NCBI GenBank assembly: GCA_964638035.1
Contig: CAZWXD010000015.1
Location: forward strand, 1-64,000
Direction: 5' to 3'
DNA from: JAGGAG01 sp964638035
GTDB taxonomy: Bacteria > Gemmatimonadota > Gemmatimonadetes > Gemmatimonadales > GWC2-71-9
DNA length: 64,000 bases
Shown: in pieces, positions 34,163 through 43,379 of the stretch
Position numbering within the stretch: position 1 is the stretch's first letter
How the letters are laid out: every line of letters begins with the position of its first letter
The notes under the pieces: model-generated
Database searches by the model: none
Seen by the model: the letters and a program-made list of their open reading frames with translations, nothing else
Told to the model about the DNA's origin: nothing
Made by a program: the position numbers and the translations under genes

Positions 34163-35614
34163 GTGCGGAACTATGGCCGGACCCTCATTGCCCTTGCCGC
34201 CTCGCTGGTGGCAGCGTGCGCTTCACCTGAACCGCAGGGACCTGCCGATGAGCCGGGAGGCGGCGAGGCGACAGTGTCGTTCCTTTCCGTGGCTCCAGGC
34301 ATCGCCACGCTGGCCGTGACGATCACCGGGCCCGGGATTGACGTTCCACTCGTATTCAACCTGACGATCGATAGCGTGACCAATGTGGCTTCCGGTACGA
34401 TCTCGGTGCCGGCGGGCAGCAACCGCCGGATCGTGGCCAATGCATTCGACTCGGCCGGGGTCAACACCCATCGTGGGGAGACGACGGTCAGCCTGGTGCA
34501 AGGAAACAACCCGGCAGTCACCCTGACGCTCATCCCCCTGCTCGGGGACCTTCCCATCGAGATCCTGGTTGGGAGCGCCGTGCTCGTGCTCACGCCGGAG
34601 ACAACCACGGCAAACGTCGGCGACACGGTCACGTTCACATTCGCGGCCACCAGCGGACAGGGGGTCATCACGACCGGTCAGACCTGGGGCATCGGCAACA
34701 CGGCGGTCGCGCGCTACGTGGGCGGTGGCCGGGTCCTGGCACAGGTGCCCGGCGTCACCACCGTGACGGTCAACACGCCATTTGGCTCGGTGCAGAGCAC
34801 GCTCACGGTATTCGGCACCCTGACCGGCACTGTCCTCTACGAGTTCGACCCGGGCAACAGCCCCCAGATGTACCGGATGCTGCCGAATGGTTCGGGGGCC
34901 GAGCGCGTACCCACCGGGCTTGCAAACGATATCCATGCCACCTGGGGACCTGGCAACGTCATGCTTGCCTTCTCCAGCTGGCCGGGTGCCTTCGACATGT
35001 TCGTGATGAATGCAGATGGTTCGGGCCGGATCAACGTTGCGAGCGCTGGGCCAAACTATACCCCTCACATCTCCCCTGATGGCGCACGCATAGTCTGGGA
35101 TCGCCAGCTCGGCAGTGGAGATGCGGATCACGAGATCTTCACCATGAATGCGGACGGCTCTGGCGTGACCAGGGTGACGAACAACGGGAGCCGCGATTCG
35201 TGGCCGCGTTGGTCCCCTGACGGCACCAGGATCTTCTTCGATTCGAAGCGCGATGGCGACGATGAGATCTACGCAATGGACGCAGACGGCTCGAACCCCG
35301 TGCGCCTCACTGACACTCCCGGCAGCAACTTCAGGCCGATCCCCTCACCAGATGGCACGAAGATCCTCTTCACGTCCACTCGCGACGGGAACGCCGAGGT
35401 CTACGTGAGCAACTCCGATGGCAGCAACCCGCGGCGCATTACGAATGACGCCGCCGAAGATGTCGCCGCTGGCTGGTCACCCGACGGGACGTACATCCTC
35501 TTCAACTCCCTCAGGGCCGGCAACCCCGACATCTATGTGGCCCTGCTCGCTGGTGGGACGCCTCGTCCCCTCACCTCGAGCCCTGCTTCGGAGGCCGCCA
35601 ACGACTGGCGCTGA
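34163..35614 (+). CDS. Lipoprotein with Ig-like region and TolB-type PD40 beta-propeller
   Basis: A 483-residue exported protein with lipobox SLVAAC. Residues about 30-135 form a beta-rich domain (ITGPGIDVPL...SGTISVPAGSNRRIVANAFD), about 140-220 an Ig-like domain (PETTTANVGDTVTFTFAATSG), and the rest five or so PD40 repeats of the type WSPDGTRIFFDSKRDGDDEIYAMDADGSNP. Such propellers bind partners at the envelope. GTG 34163 has GGGAG seven bases upstream. Divergent from the SARP-like regulator that probably controls it. Function unknown. Confidence 0.88.
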   Translation: MRNYGRTLIALAASLVAACASPEPQGPADEPGGGEATVSFLSVAPGIATLAVTITGPGIDVPLVFNLTIDSVTNVASGTISVPAGSNRRIVANAFDSAGVNTHRGETTVSLVQGNNPAVTLTLIPLLGDLPIEILVGSAVLVLTPETTTANVGDTVTFTFAATSGQGVITTGQTWGIGNTAVARYVGGGRVLAQVPGVTTVTVNTPFGSVQSTLTVFGTLTGTVLYEFDPGNSPQMYRMLPNGSGAERVPTGLANDIHATWGPGNVMLAFSSWPGAFDMFVMNADGSGRINVASAGPNYTPHISPDGARIVWDRQLGSGDADHEIFTMNADGSGVTRVTNNGSRDSWPRWSPDGTRIFFDSKRDGDDEIYAMDADGSNPVRLTDTPGSNFRPIPSPDGTKILFTSTRDGNAEVYVSNSDGSNPRRITNDAAEDVAAGWSPDGTYILFNSLRAGNPDIYVALLAGGTPRPLTSSPASEAANDWR

Positions 35615-36023
35615 GCTGGCGCATGCGGGAGATGTGCATGGACACGTCCGGCCCACTCGGGCCGGGCGCGTCCCTGCCAATTACTGCATCGAGCGGGAGG
35701 AGTGAGCGGTCGAGGCGGGACACGTAGTGACTCGCGCCTGAAGCGCTCCGGCGCGATGCCCATCCAGCCTCGCTTCACCTGAAGGATCTTCAAGCCTGCC
35801 ACCGCCAGCAGGCTCCTGCCCGCCTGGGATGCGCACCCGTGGTGCGCCGGGATCCGCCTGGCGGCCGGGACGGGGACACCACCCAGCGAGACACCCTGCA
35901 GGTTGGACGAGACGGGTGACTGTCACCAGGTGGCTGCCCAGCGACCGCCACCTGGCATAGACGCCCTTTGCACCGCGCCAACGTACACGATAGCCTTGAG
36001 CCCATCCACTCCACGGGGCGCAC
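35615..36023. other. Intergenic stretch, 409 bases
   Basis: No convincing gene. It contains one perfect 9-bp inverted repeat (CCAGGTGGC at 35926-35934 with GCCACCTGG at 35947-35955) and, presumably, the promoter of the LOG gene, which I cannot place. Confidence 0.6.
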
Positions 36024-36746
36024 ATGGCGGGTCATGAAGCGGCAAACGGGAGCATCATGTTGAGCGACGAGCACGCCGTCAACGAGGTCGTGAACCAGGC
36101 CGTGCTCGGGCTCTGGGACGTCGTCAACAGCCTCACCCGCCTCCGCCCCGCCCGGCGCGAGCGGTACCGGGTCACCATCTTCGGCTCCGCCCGCACCCGG
36201 CCCGGTACCCTGGGCTACGAGGAGACGAAGTGGGTCGCCAGGGAACTCGCCACGCTGGGCTGCGACATCGTGACCGGCGGCGGGCCGGGATTGATGCAGG
36301 CCGCCAATGAAGGCGCCGCGGAGGCAGGAGAGCGGGGACGCTCCATCGGCATCCGGGTGACGCTTCCCTTCGAGCAGAATGCCAACGAGTTCGTGAGCCA
36401 GGCCTTCGAGCATCGCACCTTCTTCACCCGGCTGCACCAGTTCGTGCTGGTATCCGATGCGTTCATCGTGGCACCGGGCGGCATCGGCACCGTGCTCGAA
36501 CTCATGATGATCTGGCAGCTCCTGCAGGTCCGGCACGTGGACCGCGTGCCCCTCGTCCTGGTGGGCACGATGTGGCCGCCGCTGGTGGAATGGGCCCGGA
36601 AGGAAATGCTGGCCACCGACCCGCCGCTCGCGAACGCCCTGGACATGGACATCCCGCGCTGCGCCTGCGACCCCGCCGGTGCCATCGCGATCATCCGCGA
36701 GCACCATGCGCAATGGCTGCTCGAGCACCCCGAGGCCGCGCGCTGA
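36024..36746 (+). CDS. LOG family protein (nucleoside 5'-monophosphate phosphoribohydrolase-like)
   Basis: A 240-residue Rossmann-type protein with both family motifs: GGGPGLMQAANEGA and APGGIGTVLEL (PGGxGTxxE). LOG proteins cleave cytokinin-type or ordinary nucleoside monophosphates to base and ribose 5-phosphate; many bacterial members are misnamed lysine decarboxylases. The N-terminal 50 residues are an extension compared with short LOG proteins. Single-gene unit, convergent with the beta-helix lipoprotein. Confidence 0.88.
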   Translation: MAGHEAANGSIMLSDEHAVNEVVNQAVLGLWDVVNSLTRLRPARRERYRVTIFGSARTRPGTLGYEETKWVARELATLGCDIVTGGGPGLMQAANEGAAEAGERGRSIGIRVTLPFEQNANEFVSQAFEHRTFFTRLHQFVLVSDAFIVAPGGIGTVLELMMIWQLLQVRHVDRVPLVLVGTMWPPLVEWARKEMLATDPPLANALDMDIPRCACDPAGAIAIIREHHAQWLLEHPEAAR

Positions 36747-36763
36747 CTGCACGGTTCCTGCCG

Positions 36764-36793
36764 CCCCCCCCGGGGCCGGACCTGGCCCGGGGG
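36764..36793. terminator. GC-rich hairpin between convergent genes
   Basis: An imperfect inverted repeat of C and G runs (about 36764-36777 against 36784-36793) lies in the 65-bp gap between the LOG and beta-helix lipoprotein stops. It has no T tract but may end transcription from both sides. Confidence 0.4.
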
Positions 36794-36811
36794 TGGGGTG
36801 CAGGATCCCTC

Positions 36812-38242
36812 CTACAGCACCTTCGCAGGACATCCCACCGCATCGTACGCCTGCACGATGCCGTTGGGGACCTGGTTGCCGTCCACCACCAGCGTGTTGC
36901 CGAGGTCGGCCGGGTTCCCGTACCACGCCTCGCTCCAGTCGAGGTTCCGGAGCAGGCGCAGGGTGAAGGTGGAGTTGAGCAGGTACGGCTGCCTCGACAG
37001 GCCCAGCGTCGTGGTGTGCCGGGAAAACGACACCAGCAGCTTGGCCTGGCAACTCTCGATAAGCTGGTTCCCGCCCAGCGTGACCGACACATCGCTCCGC
37101 AGGTTGGTGTTGGGCGCCGGGAAGGCGGCGTGCACGATCATGCCGAAGCGGTTGTTGGCCAGCAGGTTTCCCTGGATCACCGCATGCACCGTGTTGTGCA
37201 CGTTCGGGGCGCCGACCCCGAGCGCATCGACCCGGATGCCCGTGCCCACCGGGAGCCGCAGGTGGTCACGAACCTCGTTGTTCCGCACGTCGGCCCACGT
37301 CGCCGCGGTGGGAAGCGGCACCAGCGGTTCAACCCCCTCGGGCACCGGCAGGTTCACCATGCCGGCCACCAGGATCCCCGGGATACCGCCCTCCTTGAGG
37401 TGGTTCCCGAAGGCGCTGAAGTGCCCGGGACCGGCCAGGCACATGTCGCAGGTGCCCGCCCCACCGCCCAGTGCGTTCTGGATTACGAACGCACTTCCCG
37501 ACCGGACATCGATCGACTCCGTGAACCCAGCGCCGAATCGGTTCCGCCGCACCACGAGTCCCGTGGCGCGGACGGAAAGGATGCCCTGTCCCCCGGCGCT
37601 GACGGCAGGATCGTGGCCCGACTGGAAGTCGAAGCCCTCCACCACGAAGCCGTTCCCCGCCGAGCCACCGGGGTGCGCATTCACGGCGATGATGGGGATC
37701 GTCACGCCGTTCAGGATGGGCATCAAGCTGACAGGCGCCAGCGTGGACGTCCCGGTACCGACCACATCACCGGTGGCGCGCCCCCAGGCACCGAGCTGCA
37801 CCTTGAGTGCACCGCGGAGGGTGATGTCCGGGACGTCCACCACGAGCGGGAAGTGCTCCACCAGGCCGGCCGCCGGCTCCGTGGCACTCCCCTGGTATAC
37901 GCCAGGCGCCACGTTGATGGTGATGCGGCAGGCCGCGTCGGTCAGCTCTCCACGCGCGATCCGCCCTGCCCGGGCCGCCTCGAGGGCAGCACCGATGGTC
38001 GTGAACGTCCGGCCATCACCCGGGGTTGCATCCGCGGACACGGTGAGGACGGTGGGATAGCGATCGGCAGCCTTGCGGCAGGTGCTGCGCCCGCCCCAGC
38101 GATGCAGGTCCACCGTGGCATCGGCTTCATCGGCCGGGCCGGCAGTGGCGGCGTTCGGGTCGCTGGAGCAGGACGGGAGGACAGCGGCGGCCACCAACAG
38201 GGTGGCCAGCCTGAGTGCGATGGCGCTGGATGGACTGGGCAT
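36812..38242 (-). CDS. Lipoprotein with right-handed beta-helix (pectate-lyase-like) fold
   Basis: A 476-residue exported protein. The lipobox is AVLPSC. The remainder has DUF1565-like opening blocks (TFTTIGAALEAARAG, ITINVAPGVYQG) and then repeated short strands with Asn ladders (GLVVRRNRFG, ATWADVRNNEVRDH, HAVIQGNLLANNRFGM, TLGGNQLIES), typical of parallel beta-helices. Catalytic residues of known lyases are not evident. Start ATG 38242 follows GGAGAGG. Probably a surface-exposed carbohydrate-binding or structural protein. Confidence 0.82.
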   Translation of the reverse strand: MPSPSSAIALRLATLLVAAAVLPSCSSDPNAATAGPADEADATVDLHRWGGRSTCRKAADRYPTVLTVSADATPGDGRTFTTIGAALEAARAGRIARGELTDAACRITINVAPGVYQGSATEPAAGLVEHFPLVVDVPDITLRGALKVQLGAWGRATGDVVGTGTSTLAPVSLMPILNGVTIPIIAVNAHPGGSAGNGFVVEGFDFQSGHDPAVSAGGQGILSVRATGLVVRRNRFGAGFTESIDVRSGSAFVIQNALGGGAGTCDMCLAGPGHFSAFGNHLKEGGIPGILVAGMVNLPVPEGVEPLVPLPTAATWADVRNNEVRDHLRLPVGTGIRVDALGVGAPNVHNTVHAVIQGNLLANNRFGMIVHAAFPAPNTNLRSDVSVTLGGNQLIESCQAKLLVSFSRHTTTLGLSRQPYLLNSTFTLRLLRNLDWSEAWYGNPADLGNTLVVDGNQVPNGIVQAYDAVGCPAKVL

Positions 38243-38433
38243 CTGGACCTCTCCGGGTGTGAGTGAACGAACTCGGCGCTCCACTCTGGCCCGCGGCCGT
38301 CCCGGCTCCGTCCCCGCATCATCACCGGCTCACCTCCCGCCAGCACCCCCCTGCGTTCCCGCGAGCCCGTACCGGCGTTAGAATCCCCGCGTTCCCAGGC
38401 CCGGCCACCGCCACCCCATCCCCCAAGCGGCCC

Positions 38434-40767
38434 ATGCGCTTTCATACTGCAACGTTCGTCGCCACCCTCGCCCTCCCCGGCCTGCTGCATGCCCAGGGCG
38501 GCGCCAAGCCCTACCAGTTCACCATCGAGGACTACGCCCGCGCTGAGCGGATGCTGGCACCGACGATCATGCCGATGGTGAGCGGAACCGCCTCGCAGGT
38601 GACCTGGCTGGACGATGGCCGGTTCTGGTATCGCGCCACCACGCCCACGGGCCTCACTTACATGGTGGTTGACCCGGTGAAGAAGACGCGGGTACCGGCC
38701 TTTGACCATGCGGCACTCGCTGCCGCGCTCGGCAAGGCCACCGGCAAGCCGATGAAGGCGGAGCGCCTGGCGCTGCCGCAGTTCTCGATTGGCGCCCGGG
38801 ACTCGATCTCGGTGGTGGTGGATGGCAAGCGCTGGACCTGCGACCGGGCGGGTACGGCCTGCGCCGAGCGGGGAAAGGTGCCCGCGCCACCGGCAAACTC
38901 GAGTACGTCGCCCGACGGGAAGTCCGCCGCGTTCATCCGGGATCACAACCTGTGGGCTACTGACCTCGCCACCGGCACGGAGACGCAGCTCACGACCGAC
39001 GGCATCGCGGACTTCGGCTATGCCACCAACAACGCGGGGTGGGTGCACAACGACCGGCCGGTGCTCACCTGGTCACCCGACAGCCGCCGGGTCGCGACCT
39101 TCCAGCATGATGGGCGCGGCGTGGGTGACATGGTGCTCGCCTCCACCACCCCGGGCGCGCCGCGGCTGGAGCAGTGGAAGTACCCGCTCCCCGGGGACAG
39201 CGTGATCTTCCGGATCGAGCGCGTGATCATTGACCGGACCGGCCCCACGCCGCGGGTGGTGCGGCTTCGCATGCCGCCCGATGCGCACCGCTCCACCGTG
39301 AGCGACCATGTCGCCTGCGGTGGCAACACCGTGTGCGACCTGCAGTGGTATCCCGATGGGTCGCACGTGGCGTTCATCTCCAGCTCGCGCGACCACAAGC
39401 ACGCGTGGCTCCGCATCGCCGACGCGACCACCGGCGAGGTGCGCGAGCTGCTCCACGAGACCAGCGCCACGCAGATTGGCGATGCCTCCTTCCCGGATGA
39501 CATCTGGCGGGTCCTGCCCGCCTCGAACGAGCTGATCTGGTGGTCCCAGCGGGACAACTGGACCCACCTGTACCTCTACGACCTCACGACCGGCGTGCTC
39601 AGGAACCGGATCACCACCGGGGAGGGCAACGTGACCGGGTTGGTGCGGGTGGATGAGAAGGCCCGCGAGATCTGGTTCACCATGAACGGCCACGAGGCGG
39701 GCCGCGATCCGTACCTCCAGCACCTCTACCGCATCGGGTTTGATGGCAAGGGCCTCAGGTTGCTGACCCCCGAGGTCGCCAACCACTCGGTGACGGTCTC
39801 GCCCAACGGCAGGTTCTTCGTGGACACCTGGTCCACGACCGACACGCCACCCACCAGCGCCCTGCGCGACCGGGATGGCAGGATCATCATGCCGCTGGAG
39901 AAGGCCGACGTGTCGCGCCTCCTGGCCTCCGGCTGGCGCATGCCCATTCCGGTGACGGTGAAGGCCCGTGACGGCAAGACCGACCTCTACGGCCTGATGT
40001 ACGTGCCCTCGACCCTCGACTCGACCCGCAAGTACCCCATCGTGAACCACATCTACCCGGGCCCGCAGTCGGGGAGCGTGGGGCCACGCTCGTTCTTCCC
40101 GGCGCGGGGCGACAACCAGGCCCTGGCTGAGCTGGGCTTCGTGGTGGTGGAACTGGACGGGATGGGCACGCCGGGACGCTCGAAGGCGTTCCACGACTAC
40201 TACTACGGGCGGATGGGCGACAACACGATTCCCGACCAGGTGGCCGGGATGAAGGAGCTGGCGACCCGCTACCGCTTCATTGACATCGACAAGGCCGGCA
40301 TCTGGGGACACTCGGGCGGCGGCTTCGCCACCGCCTCGGCGATGTTCGACTATCCCGACTTCTTCAAGGTGGGCATCGCCGAGAGCGGGAACCACGACAA
40401 CCGGGTCTACGAGGACGACTGGGGCGAGCGGTACCAGGGGCTGATGGTGACGGCAGCCGACAGTGCCGGCTATGAAGCCGCGGCCAACCAGTCGCGCGCA
40501 GCCAACCTCAAGGGCAAGCTTTTCCTCATCCACGGGATGATGGATGACAACGTGCCGCCCTACAACACCCAGCTGGTGGTGAACGCCCTGATGCGGGCCG
40601 GGAAGGACTTCGACCAGGTCATGCTGCCCGATGCTCGGCACGGCTTCGGGAAGGATTCACCCTACATCATGCGCCGGCGGTGGGACTACTTCGTGGCGAA
40701 CCTGCAGGGGAACATCCCCCCGAAGGAGTACCAGATCGGGAAGCCCCGGACCCCGGCGACGCCATGA
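38434..40767 (+). CDS. Prolyl oligopeptidase-family serine peptidase (S9B, dipeptidyl-peptidase IV type), exported
   Basis: A 777-residue peptidase with signal peptide (to about LLHAQ), an N-terminal eight-blade-type propeller, and a C-terminal alpha/beta hydrolase domain. Catalytic residues: S627 in GHSGGG, an Asp in HGMMDDNV (D704/D705), and H736 in DARHGFG. This is the S9B (DPP-IV) layout, which removes X-Pro dipeptides from peptides in the periplasm. The start gives a proper signal; the frame is open further upstream but only in non-coding sequence. Confidence 0.94.
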   Translation: MRFHTATFVATLALPGLLHAQGGAKPYQFTIEDYARAERMLAPTIMPMVSGTASQVTWLDDGRFWYRATTPTGLTYMVVDPVKKTRVPAFDHAALAAALGKATGKPMKAERLALPQFSIGARDSISVVVDGKRWTCDRAGTACAERGKVPAPPANSSTSPDGKSAAFIRDHNLWATDLATGTETQLTTDGIADFGYATNNAGWVHNDRPVLTWSPDSRRVATFQHDGRGVGDMVLASTTPGAPRLEQWKYPLPGDSVIFRIERVIIDRTGPTPRVVRLRMPPDAHRSTVSDHVACGGNTVCDLQWYPDGSHVAFISSSRDHKHAWLRIADATTGEVRELLHETSATQIGDASFPDDIWRVLPASNELIWWSQRDNWTHLYLYDLTTGVLRNRITTGEGNVTGLVRVDEKAREIWFTMNGHEAGRDPYLQHLYRIGFDGKGLRLLTPEVANHSVTVSPNGRFFVDTWSTTDTPPTSALRDRDGRIIMPLEKADVSRLLASGWRMPIPVTVKARDGKTDLYGLMYVPSTLDSTRKYPIVNHIYPGPQSGSVGPRSFFPARGDNQALAELGFVVVELDGMGTPGRSKAFHDYYYGRMGDNTIPDQVAGMKELATRYRFIDIDKAGIWGHSGGGFATASAMFDYPDFFKVGIAESGNHDNRVYEDDWGERYQGLMVTAADSAGYEAAANQSRAANLKGKLFLIHGMMDDNVPPYNTQLVVNALMRAGKDFDQVMLPDARHGFGKDSPYIMRRRWDYFVANLQGNIPPKEYQIGKPRTPATP

Positions 40768-40776
40768 CGCTGCCGC

Positions 40777-40798
40777 CGCGGGGTCGCGGTACCCCGCG
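40777..40798. terminator. Hairpin between convergent genes
   Basis: Perfect 8-bp stem (CGCGGGGT at 40777-40784, ACCCCGCG at 40791-40798) with a 6-base loop fills the gap between the S9 peptidase stop and the stop of the small membrane protein on the other strand. No T tract. Confidence 0.5.
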
Positions 40799-40800
40799 CC

Positions 40801-41007
40801 TCAGCGCGGTGGGGGCGTTCCCGTGCTCCCGGTCCCGGCCTCGGTGGTGCTGGGAGCGGGCGCTGGAACCTGCCGGCCGCTGGTGCGTATGATGGCCCAG
40901 ACGAGGGGAATGAGCACGAGCGGCACCAGGAGCCAGGGAAGGATCTTCACGGCGCTCCGTGGCTCACGCTTGGGCTCCGGGGTGCCCCCGGCAGCAGGAC
41001 CGCCCAT
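40801..41007 (-). CDS. Small single-pass membrane protein (68 aa)
   Basis: A 68-residue protein: a basic N-terminus (PEPKREPRSAVK), one hydrophobic helix (ILPWLLVPLVLIPLVWAII), and a Pro/Thr-rich tail. ATG 41007 is preceded by GGAG at 7 bases. The predicted topology is N-in by the positive-inside rule. No family recognised. The divergent DoxX gene starts 30 bp away. Confidence 0.65.
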   Translation of the reverse strand: MGGPAAGGTPEPKREPRSAVKILPWLLVPLVLIPLVWAIIRTSGRQVPAPAPSTTEAGTGSTGTPPPR

Positions 41008-41037
41008 GGCAGGACTCCAGGAAGGATTGTCCGGAAG

Positions 41038-41469
41038 ATGCGCGTGCGTCCCGTCGGGGGCCAGCGGGCCATGACCCTGCCCCTCTCCATCCTGCGCGTC
41101 GCCGTGGCGACGCTGCTCTTCATCCACGGCGCGAGCCGGGTAGTCACGGGTGGGGTGGCGCCGTTCGGCGAGTGGCTCGATGGCCAGGGCCTCCCCGCCG
41201 GGCTGGTGCTGGCCTGGACCATCACCCTGCTGGAACTCCTCACCACGCCCCTCCTGGCCGCCGGTCGCCTCGTGGTGCCAGTTGCGGCCTGGTTCGTGGT
41301 CCAGCTTGGCATCGGCATCGCCATGATCCATGGGCGGGAGGGCTGGTTCGTGGTGGGTGGCGGGCGGAACGGTGCGGAGTACAGCGTCCTGCTCATCACC
41401 TGCCTCGTGGTACTGGGCCTGGCCGAGCGCCAGCGCGATGCCGGGCACGCGGAGCCGCCCACGCGCTAG
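41038..41469 (+). CDS. DoxX-like membrane protein
   Basis: A 143-residue protein with four hydrophobic helices; the first contains RVAVATLLFIHGASRVV, the typical DoxX opening, and the second TITLLELLTTPLLAAGRL. DoxX proteins are linked in other bacteria to quinone/thiosulfate redox or oxidative-stress complexes, but many remain uncharacterised. The start may be ATG 41038 or ATG 41071 closer to the first helix. It precedes clpP by 37 bp. Confidence 0.8.
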   Translation: MRVRPVGGQRAMTLPLSILRVAVATLLFIHGASRVVTGGVAPFGEWLDGQGLPAGLVLAWTITLLELLTTPLLAAGRLVVPVAAWFVVQLGIGIAMIHGREGWFVVGGGRNGAEYSVLLITCLVVLGLAERQRDAGHAEPPTR

Positions 41470-41506
41470 ATTTCCGCCGGACTTCACCCCCCACACGGAG
41501 CCAGGC

Positions 41507-42082
41507 ATGGCGGAGCCCGCCACCGAACGGAACAGCGTCAACGAACTCGTGGCCGAGCGCCTCTTCCGGGCGCGGACGGTCATCATCAGCGGCGAGATCA
41601 GCCAGCGGCTGGCGTCGAGCGTCACGGCCCAGCTCCTGGCGCTGGCCGCGGAGTCGAGCGACCCGATCACCGTGTTCATCAACTCGCCGGGCGGCCACGT
41701 GGAATCGGGCGACATGATCCACGACATGCTCCGCTTCCTCACCCCACGCATCCGCATGGTCGGCACCGGATGGGTGGCGTCGGCCGGGGCGCTGATCTAC
41801 GTGGCCGTGCCCCGTGAGGATCGCTTCTGCCTCCCCAACACCCGCTTCCTCCTGCACCAGCCGGCCGGCGGCGCCGGCGGCACGGCGAGCGACATCCAGA
41901 TCGAGGCGCGGGAGATCCTGCGGATGCGGGACCGGCTGAACCGGATCTTCGCCCGGCAGACGGGCCAGCCCCTCGAGCGCATCGAGGAGGACACCCACCG
42001 CGATTTCTGGCTCTCCGGCGAGGAGGCCCAGCGCTACGGCATCGTGGGTCGGATCATCGAGAAGTTCGGGGACATCGCATGA
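41507..42082 (+). CDS. clpP: ATP-dependent Clp protease proteolytic subunit
   Basis: A 191-residue serine protease that forms the barrel of Clp complexes. The triad is S92 (GWVASAGAL), H117 (FLLHQP) and D166 (THRDFWLS), matching S97-H122-D171 of E. coli. It lacks the long propeptide of some paralogues and reads ASAG where most have ASMG, so it may be a secondary ClpP rather than the housekeeping copy, which usually sits with clpX. No clpX or tig is adjacent. Confidence 0.93.
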   Translation: MAEPATERNSVNELVAERLFRARTVIISGEISQRLASSVTAQLLALAAESSDPITVFINSPGGHVESGDMIHDMLRFLTPRIRMVGTGWVASAGALIYVAVPREDRFCLPNTRFLLHQPAGGAGGTASDIQIEAREILRMRDRLNRIFARQTGQPLERIEEDTHRDFWLSGEEAQRYGIVGRIIEKFGDIA

Positions 42083-42104
42083 TGCGGCCGGGGTGCTGAG
42101 CCCC

Positions 42105-42527
42105 ATGCAGGAGGGACCGGCCCACGCACAGGAAATCACCCGGATCGTCACGGCGGCCATTGCGCCAGTGTTCCTCCTGTCGGGCATCGGCACCTTCATC
42201 CTGATCCTCTCCAACCGCCTGCAGCGCATCACCGACCGGATCCGCTACCTGCAGGCGCATCCCGGTCCCGACGCCGAGGTGCAGCAGCTGCTCCTCAGCC
42301 GACGGGGCCGCATCATCCACCGGGGGCTGTCCTTCCTCACGCTGAGCGGCCAGCTGGTCTGCATCATCGTGACGATCATCTTCGTGGACTTCTTCGTGGA
42401 CTGGGGCGTGGAGAAGTTCGTGGCCGCCCTGTTCATCGGCACCATGGCATGCCTCGCCGCCGCCCTCGCCTGCCTCCTGCGCGAGGTGTGGCTGGTGGGC
42501 GGCGGCTTTCCCACCGACGAGCCCTGA
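42105..42527 (+). CDS. DUF2721 family membrane protein
   Basis: A 140-residue protein with an N-terminal helix (IAPVFLLSGIGTFILIL), the basic NRLQRITDRIRYL stretch, and two C-terminal helices. This is the DUF2721 pattern; function unknown. It lies 22 bp after clpP and ends one base before msrA, so these are probably one transcript. GTG 42093 is an alternative start. Confidence 0.8.
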   Translation: MQEGPAHAQEITRIVTAAIAPVFLLSGIGTFILILSNRLQRITDRIRYLQAHPGPDAEVQQLLLSRRGRIIHRGLSFLTLSGQLVCIIVTIIFVDFFVDWGVEKFVAALFIGTMACLAAALACLLREVWLVGGGFPTDEP

Positions 42528-42528
42528 G

Positions 42529-43074
42529 ATGCTTACCGAGGTGGCCACGCTCGGTGGCGGGTGCTTCTGGTGCCTCGAGGCGGTCTTCGAGCGGCTGGAG
42601 GGCGTGGAGCGCGTGGTGTCGGGCTATGCCGGCGGCACCAGGCCACACCCGAGCTACGAGCAGGTGTGCAGCGGCGCCACCGGCCACGCCGAGGTGGTGC
42701 AGGTCGCCTTCGATCCCGCGCGGCTCTCCTACCGCGACCTGCTGCGCATCTTCTTCGCCATGCATGACCCCACCACCCTGAACCGGCAGGGCGCTGACCT
42801 CGGGACCCAGTACCGCTCGGTGGTGTACTACCACTCCGATGCCCAGCACGATACCGCACGCGAGGTCATCCGCGAACTCGAGGCCGATGGCACCTGGCAG
42901 GGCATCGTCACCGAGGTGGCGCCGGCCCCCGCGTTCTACCCCGCCGAGTCGTACCACCAGCAGTACTACCGGCGGAACCCGGCCGCAGGCTACTGCCAGG
43001 CGGTGATCGCCCCCAAGGTCGCAAAGCTCCGGCAGCACTATGCCGGCCGGTTGCGGCCCGCCACCACGAGCTGA
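42529..43074 (+). CDS. msrA: Peptide-methionine (S)-S-oxide reductase MsrA
   Basis: Repairs methionine-S-sulfoxide. The N-terminal GGGCFWC places the catalytic Cys at residue 12, with recycling Cys in AGYCQAV near the C-terminus; GTQYRSVVYYHSDAQ and the ESYHQQYY block are family hallmarks. No signal peptide; 181 residues. Together with the MsrB at 26.8 kb it completes methionine sulfoxide repair. Confidence 0.96.
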   Translation: MLTEVATLGGGCFWCLEAVFERLEGVERVVSGYAGGTRPHPSYEQVCSGATGHAEVVQVAFDPARLSYRDLLRIFFAMHDPTTLNRQGADLGTQYRSVVYYHSDAQHDTAREVIRELEADGTWQGIVTEVAPAPAFYPAESYHQQYYRRNPAAGYCQAVIAPKVAKLRQHYAGRLRPATTS

Positions 43075-43076
43075 CC

Positions 43077-43361
43077 ATGCCCGAGGCGACGAACTCGTAC
43101 CACCCCGCACGCTCCCTGATGCTCATCTTCGGGATGCCGCTGGTCCTGGCCGCGATCTACTACGCCTGGCTGGCCGTGCAGGTGGGGCGCACGCGCTATG
43201 CGTGGAAGGACATGGACTGGAATGGCGACGGGCGCGTCACGATCGGGGAGTACTTCGAGACCGCTGACGTGCTGGAACGGCCGGTGCAGCAGGACGGGCG
43301 CGAATGCACGGAGCTGTATTCTGCCCGCCACGGGAAGCGCTACCGCATCGAGTGCCGCTGA
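43077..43361 (+). CDS. EF-hand-containing single-pass membrane mini-protein (94 aa)
   Basis: Begins two bases after the msrA stop. One membrane helix (LMLIFGMPLVLAAIYYAWLA) is followed by a canonical EF-hand loop, D-M-D-W-N-G-D-G-R-V-T-I-G-E-Y, with acidic or amide residues at the calcium positions. The remaining 35 residues are polar and include two cysteines. A membrane-tethered Ca2+-binding protein is inferred; its topology and partner are unknown. Tight spacing suggests co-expression with msrA. Confidence 0.75.
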   Translation: MPEATNSYHPARSLMLIFGMPLVLAAIYYAWLAVQVGRTRYAWKDMDWNGDGRVTIGEYFETADVLERPVQQDGRECTELYSARHGKRYRIECR

Positions 43362-43379
43362 GCCGGGCGGCGCGCCGGG

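Noticed and set aside
36572..38266. A 564-codon plus-strand frame across the beta-helix lipoprotein gene
   Set aside because: Antisense shadow; the minus-strand frame has a lipobox, ribosome site and beta-helix repeats.
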